Assembly: GCF_004345665.1 (NCBI RefSeq)
Contig: NZ_SLWR01000001.1
Coordinates: 124,001 to 188,000 of the forward strand
Length of the DNA stretch: 64,000 bases
From: Kribbella antiqua
Lineage (GTDB): Bacteria; Actinomycetota; Actinomycetes; Propionibacteriales; Kribbellaceae
Direction: 5' to 3'
The notes under the pieces were generated by a model, which was not told the DNA's origin, searched no databases, and was given only the letters and a program-made list of their open reading frames with translations. Made by a program: the position numbers and the translations under genes. Below, piece by piece: positions 1 through 7,741 of this stretch (position 1 is the first letter of the stretch; each line of letters opens with the position of its first letter).

Positions 1-182
1 AGCGAAGCGCCCACGTTCAGTACGTCGTACGCGTCGGAGGAGGCGGACACCTTCGCCAACGTCTCGAGCACCTGCTCGCGGACCGGAGTGAGCTCCGGGA
101 ACGACAGGGACGAGTGGTCAACGGCGCGACCGCGGGACCGTCCGGTCTTGCCTTCCGAGGGTGGCAGGAGGATGAGTGTCAC
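1..182 (-). CDS. yaaA: Peroxide stress protein YaaA (N-terminal part, cut by window edge)
   Basis: Only the first 60 or so codons are present; the rest lies left of the window. Translation from a GTG at 182 begins M-T-L-I-L-L-P-P-S-E-G-K-T, the hallmark start of the YaaA/DUF328 family. In E. coli this family limits hydrogen-peroxide damage by controlling intracellular iron and it can bind DNA. The GTG overlaps the stop of the aldo/keto reductase upstream as GTGA (179-182), so the two genes are probably translationally coupled. It was called from the N-terminal motif alone, since the catalytic half is not visible. Confidence 0.85.
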   Translation of the reverse strand, partial: MTLILLPPSEGKTGRSRGRAVDHSSLSFPELTPVREQVLETLAKVSASSDAYDVLNVGAS

Positions 183-1123
183 GTGAGCTCGTCCAGGGTG
201 GCCAGGTCGGAAGGGCTTGGGTCCCAGAGGCCGGCCGCGACGTTTTGCGCGATCTGCTCGGGCTTCGTCGCGCCGGCGATGACCGACGCGACCGCGGGTT
301 GCGCGGCCAGACCGCCGATGGCGACGTCGATCATGGTCAGGTCCCGCTCGGCCGCGAAGGTCTCGAGCGCCTCGATCTTGTCGAAGTCCGCCCGCGCCAG
401 CCGCTCGGGCTGGGTCGCCAGCCGGGAACCCTCGGGCGCTGCCTCGCCACGCTTGTACTTGCCGGTCAGCAGGCCGGAGGCGAGTGGGAAGAACGGCAGG
501 ATGCCGATGCCGAGGTGCTCACAGGCCGGGACCAGTTCGTCCTCTACGTCGCGCTCGAGCAGGGAGTACTGGTTCTGCGCGCTGATGAAGTGCTCCAGGC
601 CGGCGGTCTTCGCGACCCAGTCGGCGTCGACCACCTGCCAGCCGGCGAACTGGGAGCTGCCGATGTACCGGACCTTGCCCTCAGCAACCAATTCGGAGAG
701 CGCGGCCAGCGTCTCTTCGATCGGGGTGACCGGGTCCGGGAAGTGGAGCTGGTAGAGGTCGATCCAATCGGTGCCGAGCCGCTGCAGGCTCGACTCGACG
801 GCCTTGCGGATGTACCGGCGGGAGCCGCGGACACCCCAGTCCGGCCCGTTCACGCCCTGCATGTCGCCGCCGAACTTGGTCGCGATCACCACCTCGTCGC
901 GACGGCTGCCGAGCGCCTTACCGAGCAATTCCTCGCTGAAACCGTGCTCACCGCGATAGATGTCCGCGGTGTCGAACAGCGTGATCCCGGCGTCAACCGC
1001 GGCGTTCACCACCGCCTCCGTCCGGCCCGCGTCCAGCCGCCGGCCGAAGTTGTTGCAGCCCAGCCCCACCACGCTCACCGTGAGGCCCGAGTCACCCAGC
1101 TGCCGGTACTCCATATCCGTCAT
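179..1123 (-). CDS. Aldo/keto reductase
   Basis: A 314-residue NADPH-dependent aldo/keto reductase of usual length. The catalytic tetrad is visible: Asp51 and Tyr56 in FDTADIY, Lys83 in ATKFG and His127 in YQLHFPDP. The N-terminal LGDSGLTVSVVGLGCNNFG strand is typical of the YajO/Tas-like branch, which reduces aldehydes and ketones in the cytoplasm; the substrate cannot be inferred. It lies first in a two-gene unit with yaaA (GTGA overlap) and diverges from pepN, with only 34 bases between the start codons. Confidence 0.93.
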   Translation of the reverse strand: MTDMEYRQLGDSGLTVSVVGLGCNNFGRRLDAGRTEAVVNAAVDAGITLFDTADIYRGEHGFSEELLGKALGSRRDEVVIATKFGGDMQGVNGPDWGVRGSRRYIRKAVESSLQRLGTDWIDLYQLHFPDPVTPIEETLAALSELVAEGKVRYIGSSQFAGWQVVDADWVAKTAGLEHFISAQNQYSLLERDVEDELVPACEHLGIGILPFFPLASGLLTGKYKRGEAAPEGSRLATQPERLARADFDKIEALETFAAERDLTMIDVAIGGLAAQPAVASVIAGATKPEQIAQNVAAGLWDPSPSDLATLDELT

Positions 1124-1144
1124 GTGCTCAGCCTAATGACGGCA

Positions 1145-1150
1145 TAGAGT
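1145..1150 (+). promoter_or_regulatory. Candidate -10 box for a leaderless pepN transcript
   Basis: TAGAGT matches the actinobacterial TANNNT -10 pattern and sits 7 bases before the pepN ATG. Transcription would then begin at or next to the start codon. No Shine-Dalgarno sequence is visible in the 34-base divergent gap. No convincing -35 box is seen, and the motif carries little information. Confidence 0.45.
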
Positions 1151-1157
1151 TGCCAGC

Positions 1158-3614
1158 ATGCCGAGTCTCACCGTCGATGGCGCCCGTACCCGGGCCGCCG
1201 CGCTCTCCGTCCAGTCCTACGACGTCGACCTCGACCTGACCCAGGGCGAGCGGACGTTCGGATCCACCACCACGATCCGGTTCACCGCGTCCAGTACGAC
1301 GACCTGGCTCGACGTGAAACCGGACGAACTGATCTCCGTGACGCTGAACGGGACGCCCGTCGACGTCGCCGGACTCAACGACGGACGGCTCGAGCTGGCC
1401 GGCCTGCAGTCGGACAACGAACTGGTCGTGGTCGCGACGATGGCTTACTCCCACGACGGTGAGGGCCTGCACCGATCCGTCGACGCCGCCGACGGACTCG
1501 TCTACACCTACGCGATGTCGTTCCTCGACGCCGGGCCGCGGATCTTCGCGTGCTTCGACCAGCCCGACCTCAAGGCGCCGTACCGGATGAAGGTGACCGC
1601 GCCGCCGGAGTGGCTGGTGCTAGGTAATGGTGCCGCGACTCAGGTCGAGCCGGGCCGGTGGGAGCTGGCCGAGACGCCGCCGCTGTCGACGTACTTCGTC
1701 ACCGTCGTGGCCGGGCCGTATCACCAGCTCACCGACGAGCACGACGGGATCGCGCTGAGCGTGGTGTCGCGGCAGTCGCTCAAGGAGGCGCTGGACCGCG
1801 AGGCCGAGGACATCTTCACGGTCAGCAAGCAGTCGTTCGACGAGTACCACCGGATGTTCGGCTATCGGTACCCGTTCGGCGAGTACCACCAGGCGTTCGT
1901 GCCGGAGTTCAACGCCGGCGCGATGGAGAACCCGGGCTGCGTGACCTTCCGCGACCCGCTCGTGTTCCGCTCGGCGGCCACTGACAGCGAACGCAGCACC
2001 CGGGCCAGGACCGTCGTCCACGAGATGGCGCACCAGTGGTTCGGCGACACGGTCACGATGAAGTGGTGGAACGACCTGTGGCTCAACGAGTCGTTCGCGG
2101 AGTACATGGCGCACCGGGTGGCGACAACCGCGACCGACTACACCGACAGCTGGATCGACTTCGCCTACGTCCGGAAGTGGTGGGGCCTGCAGGCCGACCA
2201 GCGGTCGTCGACCCACCCGGTCGCCGCAGACCCGGTGAAGGACGCGCGGGCCTCGCTGGAGGACTTCGACGGCATCTCCTACGCGAAGGGCGCCGCCGTA
2301 CTGAAGCAGCTCGCGGCCTACCTCGGTGACGACGTCTTCCTGGCCGGAGTACGGGCGCACATCGTCTCCAACGAGTTCGGCAACGCCACCTTCGCCGACC
2401 TGGTCGCGAAGTGGACCGAGGCCGGCGCGGTCGACCTGGACTCGTGGGCCTCCAACTGGCTCCGTACGCCGGGCGTGGACACGATCAGCGCGGTCCGCAC
2501 CGACGGCGGCATCAAGCTGCGACGTGTCGCCCCGGCCGAGTACCCGGCTGTCCGGCCCCACAAGCTGACCGTCGGTGGGTACGACGAAGCCGGCCGCGGT
2601 ACGACGGTCGACGTACTACTGGATGCGGACGAGGTCGACGTACCGCTGGATCCGTCGGTCGCCGTGGTGATCCCGGACGCGGGTGACGACACCTGGGCGA
2701 AGATCCGGCTGGATGCCGACAGCCTGGCCAAGCTGCCGTCGGTGCTGCCGAAGATCGAGGACGGCGTGACCCGGGCGGTCGTGTGGAACAGCATCCGCGA
2801 CGCAGTCAACGACGCGGAGCTCGACCCGAAGCTCGGATTCGACGTACTGGTCGGGATGCTGCCGCACGAGACGAGTGACATCGCGGTGCAGACGATGGTC
2901 GGCTGGTCGATCACGCACCTGCTCGGTGTCTTCCTCCCCTACGAGCCGTATCGCGGTCAGCTGGCCTCGGCCTTGAGCGACCGGCTGCGGACCGCGCCGG
3001 GTGGGAGCAGCCTGCAGCTTGCGGTTGCCCGCGGGTACGTGCGGTTCACCGACGAGGCCGACGTACTGCGTGGCTGGCTGAACGGGGACGGCGTGCCGGA
3101 TGGTCTCGCGATGGATGCGGACCTGCGATGGCTGGTCCTGCTGCAGCTGGCCCGGCTCGGTGTCGTCGGCGATGCCGAGATCGACGCGGAGCTCGAGCGC
3201 GACACGTCCTCCGAGGGCCTCGTGCACGCGACCCGCTGCCGGGCCGCGTTGCCGACCGCCGAGGCCAAGGAGCGGGCGTGGACGGTGATCATGACGGATG
3301 CCGACGTGGCGAACTACGAGCTGTACGCCGCCTGCGAGGGCTTCTGGCATCCAGCTCAGGCCGAGGTCACCGCGCCGTACGTCGATCGGTACTTCGCCGA
3401 GATCGCCGGCACCGACAAGCTCCGCTCCGGCTGGGTGGTGTCGACCAACGCGAAGCTGTCCTTCCCCCGGTACGCCGTTTCGCCGCAGACCGTCGGCCGG
3501 GCGTCGGACCTGGTCGCGGACGATTCCGTTGCGGCGCCGATCCGGCGCGCTGTCGGGGACAACCTCGACGACCTGAAGCGTGCTCTTGCGGTGCGTTCGG
3601 CCTTCGGTGGCTGA
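1158..3614 (+). CDS. pepN: Aminopeptidase N, M1 zinc metallopeptidase
   Basis: An 818-residue cytoplasmic M1 aminopeptidase that removes N-terminal residues from peptides. The exopeptidase motif GAMEN lies near residue 254 and the zinc site HEMAHQWFGD near 288, followed by NESFAEY, which supplies the third zinc ligand. The length and the long helical C-terminal half fit the actinobacterial PepN type (ERAP1-like C-terminal domain). It diverges from the aldo/keto reductase, and translation is probably leaderless (TAGAGT, then 7 bases, then ATG). All key residues are intact. Confidence 0.97.
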   Translation: MPSLTVDGARTRAAALSVQSYDVDLDLTQGERTFGSTTTIRFTASSTTTWLDVKPDELISVTLNGTPVDVAGLNDGRLELAGLQSDNELVVVATMAYSHDGEGLHRSVDAADGLVYTYAMSFLDAGPRIFACFDQPDLKAPYRMKVTAPPEWLVLGNGAATQVEPGRWELAETPPLSTYFVTVVAGPYHQLTDEHDGIALSVVSRQSLKEALDREAEDIFTVSKQSFDEYHRMFGYRYPFGEYHQAFVPEFNAGAMENPGCVTFRDPLVFRSAATDSERSTRARTVVHEMAHQWFGDTVTMKWWNDLWLNESFAEYMAHRVATTATDYTDSWIDFAYVRKWWGLQADQRSSTHPVAADPVKDARASLEDFDGISYAKGAAVLKQLAAYLGDDVFLAGVRAHIVSNEFGNATFADLVAKWTEAGAVDLDSWASNWLRTPGVDTISAVRTDGGIKLRRVAPAEYPAVRPHKLTVGGYDEAGRGTTVDVLLDADEVDVPLDPSVAVVIPDAGDDTWAKIRLDADSLAKLPSVLPKIEDGVTRAVVWNSIRDAVNDAELDPKLGFDVLVGMLPHETSDIAVQTMVGWSITHLLGVFLPYEPYRGQLASALSDRLRTAPGGSSLQLAVARGYVRFTDEADVLRGWLNGDGVPDGLAMDADLRWLVLLQLARLGVVGDAEIDAELERDTSSEGLVHATRCRAALPTAEAKERAWTVIMTDADVANYELYAACEGFWHPAQAEVTAPYVDRYFAEIAGTDKLRSGWVVSTNAKLSFPRYAVSPQTVGRASDLVADDSVAAPIRRAVGDNLDDLKRALAVRSAFGG

Positions 3615-3626
3615 GCTGTAGTTCGC

Positions 3627-3667
3627 AGTCACACCGTGTTGTGACTAATGTGACTGGTGTGATCACA
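3627..3667. promoter_or_regulatory. TGTGAC-type inverted and tandem repeats upstream of sepH
   Basis: The gap between pepN and sepH holds AGTCACA (3627-3633) facing TGTGACT (3640-3646). TGTGACT also starts three 9-base direct units at 3640, 3649 and 3658 (the last is TGTGATCAC). The third unit forms the perfect 10-bp palindrome TGTGATCACA (3658-3667). Such a cluster suggests a regulator-binding region; Crp-family sites use TGTGA half-sites but with wider spacing. The regulator is unknown. sepH begins 135 bases downstream. Confidence 0.5.
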
Positions 3668-3801
3668 AGGACCCTGGTGAGCAGGCAAGATGTGATTTCG
3701 TGACGTAACCTCCACAATGACCGCGCGGCACGGCGCGCCGGTCTTGGTCAGGCAGCACGTCCCGGGAGAGACTGTCGAGAACCGCACAGGAGAACAAGGC
3801 A

Positions 3802-5136
3802 ATGCGCGAGGCGAGGCTCGTCGGTCTGAGCCAGGATGGCAAGCAACTCATCCTGGCGCTGGCAGAGACGGGTGAGGAGTTCGCCATCCCGGTCGACGAC
3901 CGGTTGCGTGCGGCCCTCCGCGGCGACCGTGCCCGACTCGGCCAGCTGGAGATTCAAATGGAGAGCGCGCTGCGCCCACGAGACATCCAGGCTCGTATCC
4001 GCGCCGGCGAAAGTCCCGAAGCGGTCGCTGCCGTCGCCCAGATGCCGATGGAACGCGTGATGGCGTTCGCGGGCCCGGTGCTGGCCGAGCGCGACCACAT
4101 TGCCAGCCTCGCCCAGCGCGCGTCCGTCCGCCGCCGGGGTGGCGCCGACGCCCCGGCCCGCAACCTCGGCGCGTGGGTGACCGAGCGACTCCGCACCCGC
4201 CAGGTCGACCCCGCGTCGGCCGACTGGGACGCGTGGCGCCGCGAAGACGGTCGCTGGGCGGTCCGCGTCTCCTACTTCGTCGAGGCCGACGACGAGGCGG
4301 AGCAGAAGGACGAGAAGATCGCCATGTTCGCGTACGACGCTCCTGGTCGCTACGCCGTACCGGACGACGACGAAGCCCGGTGGCTGGTCGGTGAGCAGGC
4401 CCAGGTCATGCCGCCGCCGGTCCAGCCCACGCATGTCCCGGGCGAACGGCGACTGAGCGCGGTCGCCGACATCGACCTGACGATCGCGCCCGACCACGGC
4501 GCCGACAGCTACGAAGCCGGCTTCGAGGACACCATCAGCCTGCCTCGCAGAAACCATCCGGTTTCCCGGGAGACTCCGCAGGAGCCTGAGCGTGGTCCAC
4601 GCCGGGTGCACTCGGTGCCGAACCCGGACGAAGAGCCGACGCTGATCGACGTACCGATCGAGCAACCGCCGACGCTGCGTCCAGCAGTTCGTGCGGTGGA
4701 GCGTCCTGCGCAGCCGCCGGCCGAGGCCGCATCCTTCGCGCCGCCGGAGGAACGCGCCGCCGCCCCCGAGAACCCCTTCACCGAGCGCCGAGTCAGCCCG
4801 GACCGCACGCCTGCCCCAGTGCGGCAGGCGCCCGAGCCTCGCACTCCCGCTGAGCGTCCGGCGGCCGCTGCTCGCCCGACTCCAGTCGACCGCCCGGCTC
4901 CGGCCGACCGCCTCGCTCCCGCCGAGCCAGAGCAGCCGCCGCTGGAGCCGGCCCTTGAACCAGCCCAGCAACCGGCCTCCGAGCCACCCGCCGCCGAGGC
5001 GCCTGCCTCTGCGACGGAGCCGGCTGCCGCGGAAGAAGCGCCCGCCGAGCCCAAGAAGAAGCCGGCCCGCCGCAACGCCAAGCGTGCCTCGGTCCCGTCC
5101 TGGGACGAGATCATGTTCGGCAAGAAAGCGGACTGA
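3802..5136 (+). CDS. sepH: Septation protein SepH
   Basis: A 444-residue protein. The N-terminal about 165 residues match the SepH core (old DUF3071): MREARLVGLSQDGKQLILA, then the RIRAGESPEAVA helix-turn-helix-like segment. SepH binds FtsZ and stimulates its assembly at division septa, as known from Streptomyces. A long Pro/Ala/Glu-rich linker (about residues 230-420) follows, ending in the conserved short tail PSWDEIMFGKKAD. The start is well supported by AGGAGAAC 8 bases upstream. The upstream region holds TGTGAC repeats. The protein is soluble, with no membrane segment. Confidence 0.95.
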   Translation: MREARLVGLSQDGKQLILALAETGEEFAIPVDDRLRAALRGDRARLGQLEIQMESALRPRDIQARIRAGESPEAVAAVAQMPMERVMAFAGPVLAERDHIASLAQRASVRRRGGADAPARNLGAWVTERLRTRQVDPASADWDAWRREDGRWAVRVSYFVEADDEAEQKDEKIAMFAYDAPGRYAVPDDDEARWLVGEQAQVMPPPVQPTHVPGERRLSAVADIDLTIAPDHGADSYEAGFEDTISLPRRNHPVSRETPQEPERGPRRVHSVPNPDEEPTLIDVPIEQPPTLRPAVRAVERPAQPPAEAASFAPPEERAAAPENPFTERRVSPDRTPAPVRQAPEPRTPAERPAAAARPTPVDRPAPADRLAPAEPEQPPLEPALEPAQQPASEPPAAEAPASATEPAAAEEAPAEPKKKPARRNAKRASVPSWDEIMFGKKAD

Positions 5137-5366
5137 ACCCGCGGTCCAGTAGGTTCGCGGCCCATGGATCTCGAGCGGACCGCCCTGGAAGCCACACTGC
5201 TGGCAGTACGACGCGATCCACGCGCCCGTGAGGCGGTCGACGTGTGCTGCCGCCCGCTCCAATCCGGCGTAACGAAGGTGGACAGCGGAGCGCGCTACTG
5301 CTCGGCTGGGCCTGTGGTCGAGGAGGGGACCAGCGGATGGCCTAGATGCTCGCCGCTCGTTGACAC
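5137..5366. other. Intergenic region after sepH with no supported gene
   Basis: This stretch runs from the sepH stop towards the poly-Cys leader region. An open frame from an ATG at 5164 stays open to 5472, where it ends in the poly-Cys peptide. Only its first 35 or so codons look coding, no family is recognised, and an antisense frame is equally open. I do not call a gene. No clear terminator hairpin was seen. Confidence 0.4.
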
Positions 5367-5429
5367 ATCACGGACAGTCGTCCCAGATCGCGGACAGTGT
5401 TTGGCATCGCGGGGCGAAGCTGTCATGAT
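5367..5429 (+). promoter_or_regulatory. Promoter with paired direct repeats before the poly-Cys leader
   Basis: Two 12-base direct repeats, ATC(A/G)CGGACAGT, lie at 5367-5378 and 5387-5398, exactly 20 bases apart. They abut a -35-like TTGGCA (5401-5406; 5 of 6 to TTGACA). A 17-base spacer leads to CATGAT (5424-5429; 4 of 6 to TATAAT), and the leader ATG follows 7 bases later. The arrangement fits an activator-dependent promoter making a leaderless transcript. Regulator identity is unknown. Confidence 0.55.
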
Positions 5430-5436
5430 CTTCCGC

Positions 5437-5472
5437 ATGCAGATCCTGCTGTGTTGTTGCTGTTGTCGCTGA
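5437..5472 (+). CDS. Poly-cysteine leader peptide MQILLCCCCCR
   Basis: An 11-codon ORF with five consecutive Cys codons (TGT TGT TGC TGT TGT) followed by CGC TGA. Short leaderless poly-Cys ORFs are known in mycobacteria as cysteine-responsive attenuators of downstream genes, and this one has the same form. The -10 box placed 7 bases upstream would start the mRNA at the ATG. An in-frame ATG at 5425 would add M-I-F-R. Codons 2-4 (AGATCCTG, 5441-5448) are perfectly complementary to CAGGATCT (5539-5546), which overlaps the ribosome-binding site of the next gene. Low Cys-tRNA would stall a ribosome over this segment and could free that site. Confidence 0.75.
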   Translation: MQILLCCCCCR

Positions 5473-5553
5473 CGCGCGCCGTCTCCGGCGCACGAGGCCC
5501 TGTCCTATCCGAGGCCCGCCCGCCGACACCAGCACTCACAGGATCTTCCGCAC
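5473..5553 (+). promoter_or_regulatory. Attenuator region between the poly-Cys leader and its target gene
   Basis: The spacer begins with a small hairpin (GCGCC 5476-5480, GGCGC 5487-5491) just after the leader stop. Two GAGGCCC copies follow at 5494 and 5511. The spacer ends with CAGGATCT (5539-5546), whose AGGA is the only Shine-Dalgarno-like sequence before the ATG at 5554 and which can pair with leader codons 2-4. No U-run is present, so a translational switch fits better than intrinsic termination. This is inferred from complementarity only. Confidence 0.5.
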
Positions 5554-5967
5554 ATGAATCTCCCGGCCTTCGCTGATCTTCTCGCGTCCCGCGGCCTCCG
5601 GCTGCTGCCCGGCTCGCACGCGGTCCCCGTCGAGCTGCTCGTTCAGTTGCCTGACGCAACGATTGCCCGGTTCACCGCCCGCGGCACCACGCTCCGGCTG
5701 CGCCGCTACTCCCCCGACGCGCTGACCGCGATCACCATCGCCGCCGAGTGCGGCTGCGGCGACCACCACCCGCAGACCGGCCCGACCCGCGTCACCCTGG
5801 GCCGGTACGCCGTACCGTTCGACGAGCGCACCATCGACGGCGAGCTCCTGTTCGGCTGGCAGCACCACGAGGCCGGCCTCCTCCGCCTCCCCGACGCCGC
5901 CACCCACTTCTTCACCCTCCTCGACCAGCTCCACGCCCCCACCCGCGAGCTGGTCCGCGTCGCCTGA
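5554..5967 (+). CDS. Conserved-looking hypothetical protein with CGCGDHH motif
   Basis: A 137-residue protein of unknown family, with no signal peptide or membrane segment. It has a Cys/His cluster, ECGCGDHHPQTGP (about residues 66-78), and a WQHHEAG stretch that could bind metal. Its position under a poly-Cys leader suggests a role in sulfur or cysteine metabolism or in redox or metal handling, but that is context only. Its weak SD (AGGA) may be masked by the leader. A hairpin-repeat array follows downstream, before the convergent HxlR gene. Confidence 0.7.
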   Translation: MNLPAFADLLASRGLRLLPGSHAVPVELLVQLPDATIARFTARGTTLRLRRYSPDALTAITIAAECGCGDHHPQTGPTRVTLGRYAVPFDERTIDGELLFGWQHHEAGLLRLPDAATHFFTLLDQLHAPTRELVRVA

Positions 5968-5976
5968 GCACTCTCC

Positions 5977-6400
5977 ACCTTGAGCACCCACCGACCACTC
6001 GCGGAGGCGATTTCATGGTCGCTCCGACGGCGGACGCCGTGGTCGAGGCGGCACCACCTTGAGCACCCGCCAACCACCCGTGGGGCGATCTCATGGTCGG
6101 TGGATGCCCAAGGTCGCACGACGGCGTACACCGGGGTCGACGCGACAGCACCTTGAGCACCCGCCAACCACCCGTGGGGCGCCTTCGTGGTCGGTGGGTG
6201 CTCAAGGTCGCTCCGACGGGCGGACGCCCGTGTCGAGGCTGCACCACCTTGAGCACGCATCGACCACTCGTGGGGCATTTTCGTGGTTGGTGGATGCCCA
6301 AGGTCGCACCGACGGGCGGACGCCGGGGTCCAGGCGGCACCACCTTGGGCACGCATCGACCACTCGTGGGGCGCTTTCGTGGTCGGTGGATGCTCAAGGT
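5977..6400. repeat. Five tandem 94-96-bp hairpin repeats
   Basis: Units begin at 5977, 6056, 6150, 6246 and 6342, each with ACCTTG(A/G)GCAC. Each complete unit holds a 22-base left arm and a 22-base right arm (GTGGTCGGTGG(A/G)TGC(T/C)CAAGGT type) around a 15-base loop. Arms match at 17-20 of 22 positions. Examples are 6150-6171 with 6187-6208, and 6342-6363 with 6379-6400. The first unit is only 79 bases because it lacks the right arm. The array fills the gap between the convergent ORFs at 5967 and 6448. Both strands are open in some frames, but nothing supports a protein. Confidence 0.85.
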
Positions 6401-6447
6401 CCCTCGACGGCGTACGCCGACGCCGGCGGGCCGCAGCGTGTGAGGGT

Positions 6448-6846
6448 TTAGGGGCGGCGGTGGGCGGGGGCGTGGGTGTCGAAGTGGTGGCGGGCCTCTT
6501 CGACCTTGGCGAGGTTGGGTGACCAGTCGGCGAGTGTGTGGAACAGCGGCGCCAGGCTCCGGCCGAGCTCGCTGATCTCGTACTCGACCCGCGGCGGCAC
6601 CTCCGCGTAGTACGTCCGCATGATCAGTCCGTCGCGCTCCAGCTGCCGCAGCCGCTGCGTCAGCACCTTCGGCGTGATCACCCCGATCCGCCGCTCCAGC
6701 TCCACGAACCGCTGCCGCCCGTACTCGTTCAGCGTCCACAGGATCGGCGTCGTCCACCGGCTGAAGACCAGATCCACCACCGGCGCGATCGGACACGCCT
6801 GCACCGGCTCAATCGCTGTGCTCTCGCTCACAAAGACGCCTCTCAC
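6448..6846 (-). CDS. HxlR-family transcriptional regulator
   Basis: A 132-residue winged-helix protein. It has the HxlR pattern CPIAPVVDLVFSRWTTPILWTL followed by RFVELERRIGVITPKVLTQRLRQLERDGLI. Cys18 is the conserved N-terminal cysteine used as a thiol switch by many HxlR/YodB-type sensors. The GTG at 6846 has GAGGAAAG 7 bases upstream; a second GTG at 6831 also has a possible RBS. It diverges from the NmrA-like oxidoreductase gene and probably represses it and itself through the palindrome at 6861-6870. Confidence 0.9.
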   Translation of the reverse strand: MRGVFVSESTAIEPVQACPIAPVVDLVFSRWTTPILWTLNEYGRQRFVELERRIGVITPKVLTQRLRQLERDGLIMRTYYAEVPPRVEYEISELGRSLAPLFHTLADWSPNLAKVEEARHHFDTHAPAHRRP

Positions 6847-6860
6847 CCAGTACTTTCCTC

Positions 6861-6870
6861 TAGGTACCTA
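6861..6870. promoter_or_regulatory. Palindrome TAGGTACCTA, likely HxlR operator
   Basis: A perfect 10-bp palindrome in the 76-base divergent gap, followed by CTAT, as in the TAGGTACCTACTAT-like sites favoured by HxlR-type repressors. It sits 15 bases before the HxlR GTG, so repressor bound here would block both promoters. The site is called from position and symmetry. Confidence 0.55.
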
Positions 6871-6922
6871 CTATCCCACGACAAGTAGCGTCCTCGTCAG
6901 ATCAACCGAACGAGGAGCAAAC

Positions 6923-7741
6923 ATGATCGTGGTCACCGGAGCAACCGGAAATGTCGGCCGCCCGCTTGTCCAGGCGCTGGCCGCCGCCGGGGAAGACGTG
7001 ACGGCAGTGTCCCGCCGGATCGCCGAGGTCCCGGAGGGTGTACGACGCCTGCAGGCAGACCTCGCCGAACCAGAAACCCTCAAGCCCGCACTGCATGGCG
7101 CCAAGGGCGTCTTTCTGCTCACTTCCCCCGACTTCCTCGCCGCCGGAAACCTCAGCGACGCGCTGCGGGTCATCCGGGCAGCCGGAGTTCCCCGAGTGGT
7201 GCTGCTGTCCTCCCAGGGCGTCGGCACGCAGCGACACCCCTCGAACCTGGAGGACGCCGTCAGGGAGTCCGGCCTCGAGTGGACGATGCTGCGCCCGGGC
7301 AACTTCGCCAGCAACGCCTACCAATGGGCCGAATCGATCCGCACCCGACGAGTGCTGGAAGCACCGTTCGCCGACGTGGCTCTGCCGGCCATCGACCCAC
7401 AGGACATCGCCGAGGTAGCAGCCGCGACGTTGCGCGAATCCAGTCACGCCGGAGTCATCTACACACTGACCGGGCCGGCGCCGATCTCACCCCGGCAGCA
7501 GGCCGAGGTGATCGGACAGGCAGTCGGCGAGCCAGTGCAGTTCAGGGAACTCAGCCGGGACGAAGCACGCAGCCGCATGCTCACCTATATGCCAGAGCCA
7601 GTCGTGGACGCCACTCTCGGCGTACTCGGTGAACCCTCCGCCGACGAACAGCGCGTCAGTCCCGACGTCGAGCAGGTCCTGGGCCGTCCGGCGCGCACGT
7701 TTGCGGACTGGGCTGCCCGGAACGTCGCTGCGTTCAGGTAA
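6923..7741 (+). CDS. NmrA-like NAD(P)-binding oxidoreductase
   Basis: A 272-residue atypical short-chain dehydrogenase with the Rossmann motif GATGNVG (residues 6-12) near its N-terminus. It continues with LLSSQGVGTQRHPSNLEDAVRESGLEWTMLRPGNFASNA, typical of the NmrA/QOR2 group, which reduce quinones or sense the NADP(H) ratio. The ATG at 6923 has GAGGAG 6 bases upstream; a longer frame reaching back to 6620 crosses the regulator gene and is ignored. The 3' end overlaps the convergent TetR gene by 8 bases. With the Cys-type HxlR upstream, a quinone or aldehyde detoxification pair is likely. Confidence 0.88.
   Translation: MIVVTGATGNVGRPLVQALAAAGEDVTAVSRRIAEVPEGVRRLQADLAEPETLKPALHGAKGVFLLTSPDFLAAGNLSDALRVIRAAGVPRVVLLSSQGVGTQRHPSNLEDAVRESGLEWTMLRPGNFASNAYQWAESIRTRRVLEAPFADVALPAIDPQDIAEVAAATLRESSHAGVIYTLTGPAPISPRQQAEVIGQAVGEPVQFRELSRDEARSRMLTYMPEPVVDATLGVLGEPSADEQRVSPDVEQVLGRPARTFADWAARNVAAFR

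Noticed and set aside
3658-3667. Definite Crp site
   Set aside because: TGTGATCACA lacks the 6-base spacer of Crp sites, so the regulator is left open.
5164-5436. Protein gene reading into the poly-Cys peptide
   Set aside because: Codon pattern fades after 35 codons, no family is recognised, and the promoter of the leader lies inside it.
5977-6400. CRISPR array
   Set aside because: The repeats are about 95 bp with no unique spacers and no cas genes nearby.
6620-6922. N-terminal extension of the NmrA-like protein
   Set aside because: It crosses the antisense HxlR gene, and ATG 6923 has a good RBS and Rossmann start.
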